From Anaerococcus marasmi (GTDB taxonomy: Bacteria; Bacillota; Clostridia; Tissierellales; Peptoniphilaceae): 64,000 nt of DNA. Numbering within the stretch: position 1 is the stretch's first letter; every line of letters starts with the position of its first letter. Below, piece after piece: positions 1 to 7,746 of the stretch. The position numbers and the translations under genes are program-made. The notes below the pieces were generated by a model. That model did not search any database. It saw only the letters and a list, made by a program, of their open reading frames with translations, and had not been told where the DNA came from. The DNA lies in NCBI RefSeq assembly GCF_900290195.1, contig NZ_OLMF01000004.1:423501-487500 (forward strand), read 5' to 3'.

Positions 1-902
1 GAATCTTCAATTCTTGATGATCCCTCAATCACACAATTAGATCCAATCTCAGTCTTACCTAGAATTTTCACATTTCCAGATATAATTGTGTCTTGTCCTA
101 TTTTTACTCCAGGTTCAATTGTGACCGTATCTGGTGTTTCGATTATTACTCCATCAAGCATGTACTCTTCATTTGTTCTCTGTCTAAGAATTCTACTAGC
201 CTCTGCTAGTTCCTTTTTATTGTTAATTCCATAGAATAAATCAGCTTCTTCATTCATAAAAGCCATTGATTTTTCGTTTTTATTACGGAGAATTTCAATG
301 CAATCAGTTAAGTATAATTCATTTTGATCATTATCTGTATTTATTTCTTTTAGGGCATTTTTAAGAGAGGCTCCATTAAAGATATAAATACCTGTATTTA
401 TTTCGTTAATCTCTAATTGATCATCTCTAAGATCCCTATGCTCTGTAATTTGCAAGAAATTTCCAGTTTCATCTCTTATTATTCTTCCATATCCACTAGG
501 ATCTGATACTTTGGTAGATAAGACAGATACACTTGACTTGTTTTCTATGTGTCTATCAACGAATTCTTCAAGTGCCTCCTTAGTTATAAGTGGTATGTCA
601 CCATTTAATACAAGCACCTGATCCTTATCTTCTATATAATCACTACACAAGCTTACAGCATATCCTGTTCCATAAGGAAATTCTGGACCGATTTTTTGCT
701 CGATTATCTTACATGAATCAAACATCTTACTTATAGCTTCTTTATTCTTACCTGAGATAATGATAGTTTCAGAATCTTTTATCTTGCTTGCATCATAAAC
801 GTATCTAACTATTTCTTTGTTAAGTATCTTGTGAAGGACTTTGCTAGTAGATGATTTCATTCTGGTTCCTTCACCTGCCGCCATTATAATAACTTTTAAC
901 AT
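1..902 (-). CDS. glmU: Bifunctional UDP-GlcNAc pyrophosphorylase / GlcN-1-P acetyltransferase (3' end beyond window)
   Basis: About 300 codons are visible, read leftward from the ATG at 902-900; the rest of the roughly 455-residue family length lies outside the window. The N-terminus carries the nucleotidyltransferase signature GEGTRMKS (residues 10-17), later NGDIPL and a YGRIIR segment typical of the UTP/GlcNAc-1-P uridylyltransferase domain. The last visible residues (VKILGKTEIGSNCVIEGSSR) are the first turns of the left-handed beta-helix acetyltransferase domain. GlmU makes UDP-GlcNAc in the cytoplasm for peptidoglycan. The start lies 3 nt after the deoD stop, so it is probably translated in the same message. 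Confidence 0.95.
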   Translation of the reverse strand, partial: MLKVIIMAAGEGTRMKSSTSKVLHKILNKEIVRYVYDASKIKDSETIIISGKNKEAISKMFDSCKIIEQKIGPEFPYGTGYAVSLCSDYIEDKDQVLVLNGDIPLITKEALEEFVDRHIENKSSVSVLSTKVSDPSGYGRIIRDETGNFLQITEHRDLRDDQLEINEINTGIYIFNGASLKNALKEINTDNDQNELYLTDCIEILRNKNEKSMAFMNEEADLFYGINNKKELAEASRILRQRTNEEYMLDGVIIETPDTVTIEPGVKIGQDTIISGNVKILGKTEIGSNCVIEGSSRIED

Positions 903-905
903 ATA

Positions 906-1625
906 TTATTCCGGTGCCACTTCTAGAGCAAGCTCCATCATATTTGTATATGAAGTTTGTCTATTTTCAGCGCTATCAGCAACATTTTCGACAAGTGAAT
1001 CACTGATTGTGAATATTCCTAGACCCTTTTTACCGTGTTTTTTGGCTGCCATAAATAGGCCGTATGATTCCATTTCTACGCACAAAACGCCGTATTTTTG
1101 AAGATTCTCAAAAACTTCATTTGGCATATCGTTGTAAAATTGATCTGATGAGTGAACTTGTCCACAGTGAGTAGTATAGCCTAATTCATTTGATTTTTCG
1201 TAGGCTTGTAATAATAATTCAAAATCTGGTGTTGATGAAAAATGTATATTTCCAAATAAATTATCGTTGATAGATGATTCAGAACAAGCTGCTGATGCAA
1301 TTACAATGTCGTGTAGTTTCACATCTTTTTGCATAGAACCTGCTGTTCCTACTCTAATAATTGTATCTACGTCATAGAATTGAAACAATTCGTTGTAATA
1401 AATCATAGAAGATGGAATTCCCATTCCACTTCCCATAACAGAAACTCTTTTTCCCTTGTAGTAACCTGTGTATCCAAGCATTCCTCGAGTTTCGTTAAAC
1501 TGAGTAACATCTGTTAAAAAATTATCTGCAATATATTTTGCTCTAAGAGGATCCCCTGGCATTAATACTGTCTTTGCAATTTGATCAGCACTTGTTGCTG
1601 ATATATGTGGTGTAGGTATACTCAA
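906..1625 (-). CDS. deoD: Purine nucleoside phosphorylase, DeoD type
   Basis: This 239-residue protein matches the DeoD (PNP/UDP family) length and sequence throughout. It cleaves purine (deoxy)nucleosides with phosphate in cytoplasmic salvage. Visible signatures are MPGDPLRAKY near residues 22-31 (phosphate-binding loop), GSGMGIPS (around residue 66), the VEMESYGLF block near residue 180 and the SDSL segment near residue 208. The start is a TTG codon at 1625-1623; AAGGAG lies 6 nt upstream and no ATG fits the family N-terminus. It is followed by glmU after 3 nt. Confidence 0.96.
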   Translation of the reverse strand: MSIPTPHISATSADQIAKTVLMPGDPLRAKYIADNFLTDVTQFNETRGMLGYTGYYKGKRVSVMGSGMGIPSSMIYYNELFQFYDVDTIIRVGTAGSMQKDVKLHDIVIASAACSESSINDNLFGNIHFSSTPDFELLLQAYEKSNELGYTTHCGQVHSSDQFYNDMPNEVFENLQKYGVLCVEMESYGLFMAAKKHGKKGLGIFTISDSLVENVADSAENRQTSYTNMMELALEVAPE

Positions 1626-1692
1626 ATTTCTCTCCTTTAAATTATTCTCACTAATATAATAACATTTTTTCAGAAAATTTAAAACAAGACTG

Positions 1693-2142
1693 CTAAGCTT
1701 TATTGAACTTTTCTATATCCATAATTTTATCTACTCTTCTTTGATGTCTTCCGCCTTCAAATTCTGTATTTACAAACTCATTTACTATCATCCTGCATGT
1801 TTCAGAACCTATAACACGAGCTCCCATGCATAGGGTATTGGCATTATTATGGGCCCTACTCATTCTTGCTGAATAAGCTTCAGAAACGCACGCTGCCCTA
1901 ATCCCCTGAATCTTATTCGCTGAAATACTCATACCAAGTCCAGTACCACAAATTAAGATAGCAAAATCAGCTCTTCCTTCAATCACCTCGGTACAGGCCT
2001 TTTTTGCATAATCGCTGTAATCTACAGACTCACTATCATAAGCTCCTACATGATATACTTCATGGCCAAGCCTTTCTAATTCATCCTTTACTACTTCTTC
2101 TAAATCAAGACCTCCATGGTCATTTCCTATTACATATTTCAT
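1693..2142 (-). CDS. rpiB: Ribose-5-phosphate isomerase B
   Basis: A 149-residue RpiB/LacAB-family sugar isomerase that interconverts ribose 5-phosphate and ribulose 5-phosphate in the pentose phosphate pathway. The N-terminus MKYVIGNDHGG, the catalytic loop ICGTGLGMSISANK (about residues 64-77) and the RAHNNANTLCMGARV block (about 96-110) are all typical. The length is normal. An AAAGGAG box lies just upstream of the ATG. It is followed by deoD after 67 nt, giving a nucleoside/pentose salvage pair. Confidence 0.95.
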   Translation of the reverse strand: MKYVIGNDHGGLDLEEVVKDELERLGHEVYHVGAYDSESVDYSDYAKKACTEVIEGRADFAILICGTGLGMSISANKIQGIRAACVSEAYSARMSRAHNNANTLCMGARVIGSETCRMIVNEFVNTEFEGGRHQRRVDKIMDIEKFNKA

Positions 2143-2225
2143 ATTCTCTCCTTTGCTATTAATATACTTTTAGCTAAGTTCTAATCAATTATTAATATCA
2201 CTTGACTCACTTTATTATATAAATA

Positions 2226-2234
2226 TGGTATAAT
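2226..2234 (+). promoter_or_regulatory. Extended -10 promoter of murC
   Basis: TGG followed by TATAAT (2229-2234) forms an extended -10 element 41 nt before the murC start. The best -35 match, TTGACT at 2202-2207, has a 21-nt spacer, which is too long for a normal pair, so the TGn extension probably does the work. An AAGGAG box lies at 2265-2270. Confidence 0.6.
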
Positions 2235-2275
2235 AAAAACACCCATACGGTATAGATAATAACTAAGGAGAATAT

Positions 2276-3664
2276 ATGTTTAAATTTGATTTAGATAGAC
2301 ATGATTATAAATACATTCATTTTATTGGAGTTGGTGGCATATCAATGAGCGGCCTTGCTCAATTGCTTTTGGCTAAGGGATATGAGGTTTCTGGTTCAGA
2401 TAGGTCAGATAGTAAGATTATTAATCACTTAAGAGAACTTGGAGTTAAGATATCAATAGGACAAAAGAAAGAAAATATAACAAATCCTGACCTAGTAATA
2501 TATACGGACGCTATCTTAGATGATAACGAAGAGTTAATAGCTGCTAAGAAACTTAATGTACCTGTTGTTACAAGAGGAGTTTTCCTAGGTGCCTTGATGA
2601 GAAACTATAAAAATTCAATCGCAGTATCAGGTTCACATGGAAAATCTACAACAACATCTATGATTTCTAAAATTTTAATGCATTCCGACAAGGATGCTAC
2701 TATCCTGCTTGGCGGCGAATTAGATGAAATGAAAGGTAATGTTAGGGTTGGTAGTGAAGAATACTTGGTAACTGAAGCCTGTGAATACAAGGGTAATATT
2801 AGATATTATTATCCTCAGACATTAATAGTATTAAATATTGACGAAGACCACCTTGATTATTACAAAGACCTAGATGATATTGTAGATACATTTAGACAGT
2901 ATCTGTCTAACCAAGATGAAAATTCATTGACAATTACTAACTTAAATGAAGAAAACAATAGATTGATTTTTGATTCCGTAAAGGGAAAGTTAATAACTTA
3001 TGCACAAGAAAATGATGAAGCCGACTATTGTGCTTTCAATATAAAGTTTGACGAAATTGGTAGACCAAACTTTGACTTAAGAATGAGAAATGGTGACGTT
3101 GAACATTTCGAATTAGGTGTTATAGGAAGGCATAATATCAATAATGCCATGGCTTCAATCATCGCCACATATGAAAATGGCATAGATGTTGAAACTATTA
3201 GAAGGAATATCCTTAAGTACGAAGGGCTCGATAGAAGAATGCAAATCATAGGTGAAGTTGATGATGCGACGATAATGACCGATTACGGCCACCATCCATC
3301 AGAGATTAAAGTTACCCTAGATGCCTTAAAAGAGCATACTAAGGGCCGTCTTATTTGTGTATGGCAACCTCACACCTACAGTAGGACCAAGGCATTGTTT
3401 GATGACTTCTTGACTTGCTTCGATTCTAGTGATGAAGTGATTATAACCGATATTTATGCTGCAAGAGAAAAGTTTGATCCAAGTATTCATTCAAAAGATG
3501 TTGTCGATGCTTTAGTTAAAAAGGGAATAAATGCAAAGTATATTGGCGAGTTTGAAGATTGTAGGGATTATATTTACAAGGAAATTAAAAAAGACGACTT
3601 AGTCCTCACCACAGGTTGTGGAAACCCAGATGTTTTGGCGAGAATGATTGTCGAAGATAAGTAG
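2276..3664 (+). CDS. murC: UDP-N-acetylmuramate--L-alanine ligase
   Basis: A 462-residue Mur ligase that joins L-alanine to UDP-MurNAc, the first peptide step of peptidoglycan precursor synthesis in the cytoplasm. The N-terminal Rossmann motif FIGVGGISMSGLA (residues 16-28) identifies MurC among Mur ligases. The ATP-binding loop GSHGKSTTT lies near residue 120. The central and C-terminal domains include HNINNAMA and the TDYGHHPSEI segment near residue 338. Length is normal. It is a single-gene plus-strand unit between divergent rpiB and convergent mazF. Confidence 0.96.
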   Translation: MFKFDLDRHDYKYIHFIGVGGISMSGLAQLLLAKGYEVSGSDRSDSKIINHLRELGVKISIGQKKENITNPDLVIYTDAILDDNEELIAAKKLNVPVVTRGVFLGALMRNYKNSIAVSGSHGKSTTTSMISKILMHSDKDATILLGGELDEMKGNVRVGSEEYLVTEACEYKGNIRYYYPQTLIVLNIDEDHLDYYKDLDDIVDTFRQYLSNQDENSLTITNLNEENNRLIFDSVKGKLITYAQENDEADYCAFNIKFDEIGRPNFDLRMRNGDVEHFELGVIGRHNINNAMASIIATYENGIDVETIRRNILKYEGLDRRMQIIGEVDDATIMTDYGHHPSEIKVTLDALKEHTKGRLICVWQPHTYSRTKALFDDFLTCFDSSDEVIITDIYAAREKFDPSIHSKDVVDALVKKGINAKYIGEFEDCRDYIYKEIKKDDLVLTTGCGNPDVLARMIVEDK

Positions 3665-3680
3665 ATATTAATTTTAAAAT

Positions 3681-3749
3681 AGAGCTGTTGCAAGATTGAA
3701 TACTTGATTCTAATGAAAGAGTAGTATTCATTCTCTAACAGCTCTTTTA
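3681..3749. terminator. Long hairpin between convergent murC and mazF
   Basis: AGAGCTGTT (3681-3689) pairs with AACAGCTCT (3737-3745), and an inner GAATACT/AGTATTC stem lies between them. The structure is followed by TTTTAT on the plus strand, so it should end murC transcription. It may also work for the convergent mazF operon. Confidence 0.7.
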
Positions 3750-3763
3750 TGTATTATGTAAGT

Positions 3764-4114
3764 TCAATTATCAACTAAATCCAATGATATGGCCATAGCT
3801 TCATCTATTTTTAGCATTATGTCGTGATTGAAGCTACCTATTTTCTCTCTTAATCTTTTCTTATCTATTGTTCTAAGCTGTTCCATCAATGCTACGCTAT
3901 TTTTGGGTAGTCCGAACTCATTACCCTTTAACCTAACATGAGTGGGAAGCTTGGCCTTATTAAGCTGACTAGTCACAGGAGCGACTATAATAGTTGGTGA
4001 ATATTTATTTCCTACATTATTTTGTACAACAATAACAGGTCTAACACCTCCCTGCTCACTACCGACGACAGGAGATAAGTCAGCATAAAAAAGATCCCCT
4101 CTTTTAATTTTCAT
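3764..4114 (-). CDS. mazF: MazF/PemK-family endoribonuclease toxin (NdoA-like)
   Basis: A 116-residue protein nearly collinear with Bacillus NdoA (EndoA/MazF), an ACA-type mRNA interferase. The N-terminus KRGDLFYADLSPVVGSEQGG and the RPVIVVQN segment form the PemK fold, and LRTIDKKRL near residue 80 is characteristic. It overlaps the alr stop region by 11 nt, so it is the last gene of the mtaD-acpS/nnrD-alr-mazF operon. In Bacillus a small antitoxin gene lies between alr and ndoA; here there is none and no other antitoxin candidate is adjacent. Confidence 0.92.
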   Translation of the reverse strand: MKIKRGDLFYADLSPVVGSEQGGVRPVIVVQNNVGNKYSPTIIVAPVTSQLNKAKLPTHVRLKGNEFGLPKNSVALMEQLRTIDKKRLREKIGSFNHDIMLKIDEAMAISLDLVDN

Positions 4115-5225
4115 ACAGTTCTCCTAAATAATTATCTACCTCAACAATTTCCCCATCCTTTATGTAAACCCTAGTTAATCGCATATCGAAAGATGTCATT
4201 AGTTCATAAGGTATGGTTCCAATCTTATTAGCTTCTTTGTAAATATCTGGATATATTACTACTTCATCTTCTATTTCACAATCTATATTGCTCACATCGA
4301 CCATAAATTGATCCATGCAGATCCTACCACAGACTTTAACAATCTTACCATTAATTAATACTTCCCCTACATTGGAAAAAGCTCTAAAATATCCATCAGC
4401 ATAGCCTATAGGAATTGTCGCAATCTTCATCCTATCTTTGGCTATAAAGCTTCTACCATAGCTAACTGAATCACCCGGGTTAATATTTTTTACGAAAGAT
4501 ACCCTGCTTTTTAAAGAAAAAACTTGTTCTAGCTTAATATCTTCTCTTTCCTTTAAATAATCAGAAGGATAAATGCCATACATCACTATTCCAATCCTAT
4601 CTATATCACTATTAATATCATGATAAATAGATGCAGCTGAATTTGCTATATGAAATAATTCAATCTTAAATTCGTCACTAAGATTTTTTCTTAGCCTTTC
4701 AAACTTTTCATATTGCTCATGTGTAAAAGTCTTATCTTCTTCATCTGCAGTAGAAAAATGGCTGAAAGCTCCCTTTATTTTTAAATTTTTGAGCTGTTTT
4801 AACTTAAGAATTCTATCAAATTCAAATTCTCTAAATCCTAAGCGAGAATGCCCAGTATCTAAGGCTATATGAACCTTCAATAAACCGTCTATACTCTTAT
4901 TTATTCTTTCCGCATAAGATAAGTCATAAACGGGGATTTCAATATCATAAGCCACGCATTCATTTGCTTCTTCAACACTGACAAAACCCAATATCATTAT
5001 AGGCTTTGTAATGCCAGAAACTCTTAAGTTTTTAGCTTCAATGAAATTAGCAACAGCAAAATATGATACTTGGTTTTCTATGTATTTAGCAATAACAGTT
5101 GCTCCCAAGCCATAAGCATTTGCCTTGACTACAGCACAGATATTTTTATTTTTAGATATTTTTTTTACGTTTTCGATATTTCTCTGTATTTTATCTATAT
5201 CAACTTCAATATAATTAGTAAACAT
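4104..5225 (-). CDS. alr: Alanine racemase
   Basis: A 373-residue fold-type III PLP enzyme that makes D-alanine for peptidoglycan. The PLP-lysine is in VVKANAYGLG (Lys34). The second catalytic base, Tyr, lies in the VSYGRSF segment of the C-terminal beta domain, and MYGIYPSDY and IPIGYADGY are standard blocks. The start lies 3 nt after the stop of the acpS-nnrD gene. The order acpS, alr, mazF resembles the Bacillus acpS-alr-ndoA region. Confidence 0.95.
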   Translation of the reverse strand: MFTNYIEVDIDKIQRNIENVKKISKNKNICAVVKANAYGLGATVIAKYIENQVSYFAVANFIEAKNLRVSGITKPIMILGFVSVEEANECVAYDIEIPVYDLSYAERINKSIDGLLKVHIALDTGHSRLGFREFEFDRILKLKQLKNLKIKGAFSHFSTADEEDKTFTHEQYEKFERLRKNLSDEFKIELFHIANSAASIYHDINSDIDRIGIVMYGIYPSDYLKEREDIKLEQVFSLKSRVSFVKNINPGDSVSYGRSFIAKDRMKIATIPIGYADGYFRAFSNVGEVLINGKIVKVCGRICMDQFMVDVSNIDCEIEDEVVIYPDIYKEANKIGTIPYELMTSFDMRLTRVYIKDGEIVEVDNYLGELYEN

Positions 5226-5227
5226 TC

Positions 5228-6403
5228 CTACCCCAATAATTTCATAGCACCTGGAATATATTTGACTATGTCAGATGCTATTATTGAATCTTCGCATAAG
5301 TCTTTTGATGCAAGATCTCCTGCTAACGAGTGAATGTAGACACCAAGACATGCCGCCTTGTAGTTATCCAACCTATGTAATAAAGCAGAAATAACTCCAG
5401 ATAATACATCCCCACTTCCTGCAGTAGCCATTCCTGGATTTCCGATTTTATTTATATAAATCCTATTGCCATCAGTAACTATAGTTTCCTCAGATTTTAA
5501 TACAAGAATAACTTCGTTTTCCCTAGCAAATTTTTTAGCTATATTTACTCTATCAGAATTAATTTCATCAAGTCTTAACTTTACAAGCCTAGAAAACTCC
5601 ATTAGATGAGGCGTTAATATAAGATTTTTGTGGTTTTTTAATATCTTAATATCTTTGCTAACAGCATTCAATCCATCTGCATCTATAAGTATTTTACCAC
5701 TAAAGTCGATAAATATACTATTGATCAATGAATTTAATGAATCATCTTGACCCATTCCCGGGCCTATAGCTAAAACATCCTTATCTCTTAAATAATAGCT
5801 TATTTTTTCTAGATTCTCCTTGTTATTAATAATATTAAAAGAATCCAGAGGTAAAATTATCTGCTCATTAGTTTTTATCTGAAGAATATTACTAATTGAC
5901 TTAGGAACTATATTATATACTAATCCTGCACCAGTTCTTAGGCAAGCCATGGAAGAAAGATATACAGAACCACTCATACCGTTACTTCCGCCAAGTATGG
6001 CAATTCTACCGTAATCACCTTTGTGGGTATTCTTCTTTCTTTTAGGAAATATTTTTTTGAAATACTCGTCTACATAAATATTGTCTAAATTAGACTCACA
6101 TACAGAAAGTGCATAGTCCCCATCATGGCTTATGCTTATATTATCAGTTAAGAAAAATCCATCTAAGAAAACTTTTGGTTTTTTATCCCTGTATCTTATT
6201 TCGATTCTCTCTTTTAAAATATAAGATAAATTAAAACCATATGCCTTGATAGTGGCTTCTTTTGCAGCAAAAATTCCCGAAAGACTCATATTAAAGTCCT
6301 TACTTCTTCTTGCGTGCGCTAATTCTTTTTCTGTAAAAATCTTTAAGATACTAGATTTTTTCTTAAATTTATTTACGCTAACTAAATCTATTCCAAGCAT
6401 CAT
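5228..6403 (-). CDS. Fusion of holo-ACP synthase (AcpS) and NAD(P)H-hydrate dehydratase (NnrD)
   Basis: One 391-residue frame holds two enzymes. Residues 1 to about 105 are AcpS: GIDLVSVNKF at the start and GIFAAKEATIKAYG, the Mg/CoA-binding glutamate-lysine motif, then SISHDGDYALS. AcpS transfers phosphopantetheine to acyl carrier protein. From about residue 120 the protein is the ADP-dependent (S)-NAD(P)H-hydrate dehydratase: GDYGRIAILGGSNGMSGS, IGPGMGQ, ILIDADGLNA and TAGSGDVLSG near the C-terminus. The epimerase partner NnrE is absent from the frame. ATGA overlap with mtaD (6400-6403) suggests translational coupling. Confidence 0.92.
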   Translation of the reverse strand: MMLGIDLVSVNKFKKKSSILKIFTEKELAHARRSKDFNMSLSGIFAAKEATIKAYGFNLSYILKERIEIRYRDKKPKVFLDGFFLTDNISISHDGDYALSVCESNLDNIYVDEYFKKIFPKRKKNTHKGDYGRIAILGGSNGMSGSVYLSSMACLRTGAGLVYNIVPKSISNILQIKTNEQIILPLDSFNIINNKENLEKISYYLRDKDVLAIGPGMGQDDSLNSLINSIFIDFSGKILIDADGLNAVSKDIKILKNHKNLILTPHLMEFSRLVKLRLDEINSDRVNIAKKFARENEVILVLKSEETIVTDGNRIYINKIGNPGMATAGSGDVLSGVISALLHRLDNYKAACLGVYIHSLAGDLASKDLCEDSIIASDIVKYIPGAMKLLG

Positions 6404-7662
6404 CTAGCCTTAAGATCTTCGAATTGTCTTTTTGTTTTTAATATTATATTTTCTCTATCGTCATTATTAAACTTACCATCTCTATATACAATATTTCCAT
6501 CTATAATAACATTTTTAATATCAGATTCATAGGTAGAAAAGCACAAGGACGATAGGATATCATTGTGGGGTGTGTGGTTTTCATTATTGATATCAATCAT
6601 TATTAAATCAGCCTTATAGGATTCTTTAATCATTCCTACTTTATCAAACCCTAAGGCCTTTGCACCATTAACCGTTGCCATCTGTAGCATTTCTATGTAA
6701 CTTATCGGTCTACTTGAATAAAGCTTTGATATAAGCATAGATACTTCCATCTCTCTTAGAATTGAGAGCTTGTTGTTACTTGAAGCAGAATCAGTACCTA
6801 AGCATACATTAATTCCCTTGTCGATTAATCTTGCTAGGTCTAAAAAGCCTGATGACAGTTTCAAATTAGAGCTTGGATTATGAACTATGCTCACATTATT
6901 ATCTTTTATAATATCCAAATCATTATCGGATAGATATACTCCGTGAGCAGCTATTGTTTTGTTTTTAAATATGCCAGCCTTATCAAAAAGCTCGGTTGGA
7001 CTCATATGGTATTTTTTATAGCAATCTTCATTTTCCTTCTCAGTTTCAGATAAGTGTATATGGATAGGCAGTCTGTATTCTTGGGCATAGTCTGATATTT
7101 TTTTCAAATAATCTAAATCTGCTGTGTATACAGCATGGGGACCAAGTCCTACGTCTATTAGACTGTCACTTTTATATGTATTGGCAAGATTTATGTTTTC
7201 TTTAATTTTAGAAAAATTCTTATCTGGAATAGTTAGTCCTCTAGATATTTGTGCCCTGATATTCATCTCTTTACAAGCTTTTATAGTCTCTTCACAGAAA
7301 AAATACATATCTGCAAAGCTAGTAGTGCCTGCTTTTATCATCTCTAATAGAGCAAGCTTTGATCCGTAGTAGACATCTTCTGCCTTAAGCTTGTCTTCAA
7401 GTGGCCATATGTAATCGTTAAGCCAAGTCATAAGGTCAGTCTCAGGTCCATAATTTCTAAAAAGAGTCATAGCAACATGGGTATGTGCATTGATAAATCC
7501 AGGCATTGTTAGGAAGTTTTTGCCGTCTATAATTATATCGCTTTTAAAATCATCCCTATTTCCTATATAGGAAATTTTGTCGTCTTCTATATAAATGTTC
7601 GCCCTTCTTATTTTGTCATCTTCCATTGTAAGTAGGCGCGTGTTTTTAATTAGTATTTTCAT
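6400..7662 (-). CDS. mtaD: 5-methylthioadenosine/S-adenosylhomocysteine deaminase family amidohydrolase
   Basis: A 420-residue metal-dependent amidohydrolase. The first metal ligands are in GFINAHTHVAMTLFRNYG (HxH, near residue 62). Later blocks are VGLGPHAVYTADLDYL, HIHLSETEKE near residue 210 and CLGTDSASSNN near residue 290, where the Asp is the last metal ligand. These match the MtaD/SsnA/TRZ-ATZ family deaminating MTA or SAH to the inosine compounds. Exact substrate is inferred from family resemblance. It is the first gene of the minus-strand operon ending in mazF. Confidence 0.88.
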   Translation of the reverse strand: MKILIKNTRLLTMEDDKIRRANIYIEDDKISYIGNRDDFKSDIIIDGKNFLTMPGFINAHTHVAMTLFRNYGPETDLMTWLNDYIWPLEDKLKAEDVYYGSKLALLEMIKAGTTSFADMYFFCEETIKACKEMNIRAQISRGLTIPDKNFSKIKENINLANTYKSDSLIDVGLGPHAVYTADLDYLKKISDYAQEYRLPIHIHLSETEKENEDCYKKYHMSPTELFDKAGIFKNKTIAAHGVYLSDNDLDIIKDNNVSIVHNPSSNLKLSSGFLDLARLIDKGINVCLGTDSASSNNKLSILREMEVSMLISKLYSSRPISYIEMLQMATVNGAKALGFDKVGMIKESYKADLIMIDINNENHTPHNDILSSLCFSTYESDIKNVIIDGNIVYRDGKFNNDDRENIILKTKRQFEDLKAR

Positions 7663-7667
7663 TTTAT

Positions 7668-7734
7668 AAAAGAGCTTTTTTAAATAATCCCTTAAGGATC
7701 AGGAGCTTGCTATATATAAAAGCAAGCTCTTTTA
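7668..7734. other. Hairpin region between gatB and mtaD with two mutually exclusive pairings
   Basis: GAGCTTGC (7703-7710) pairs with GCAAGCTC (7722-7729). The right arm can also pair as AAGCTCTTTT (7725-7734) with AAAAGAGCTT (7668-7677). On the minus strand the long pairing ends in TTTT just before mtaD. It could be a terminator for the gatCAB operon or an attenuator for mtaD; the sequence alone does not decide. Confidence 0.4.
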
Positions 7735-7746
7735 TTTTGTATAGCC

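Noticed and set aside
2236-2258. CsoR-like dyad upstream of murC (ACACCC...GGTAT)
   Set aside because: The arms do not pair properly and murC has no link to copper; the resemblance to the copA operator is partial.
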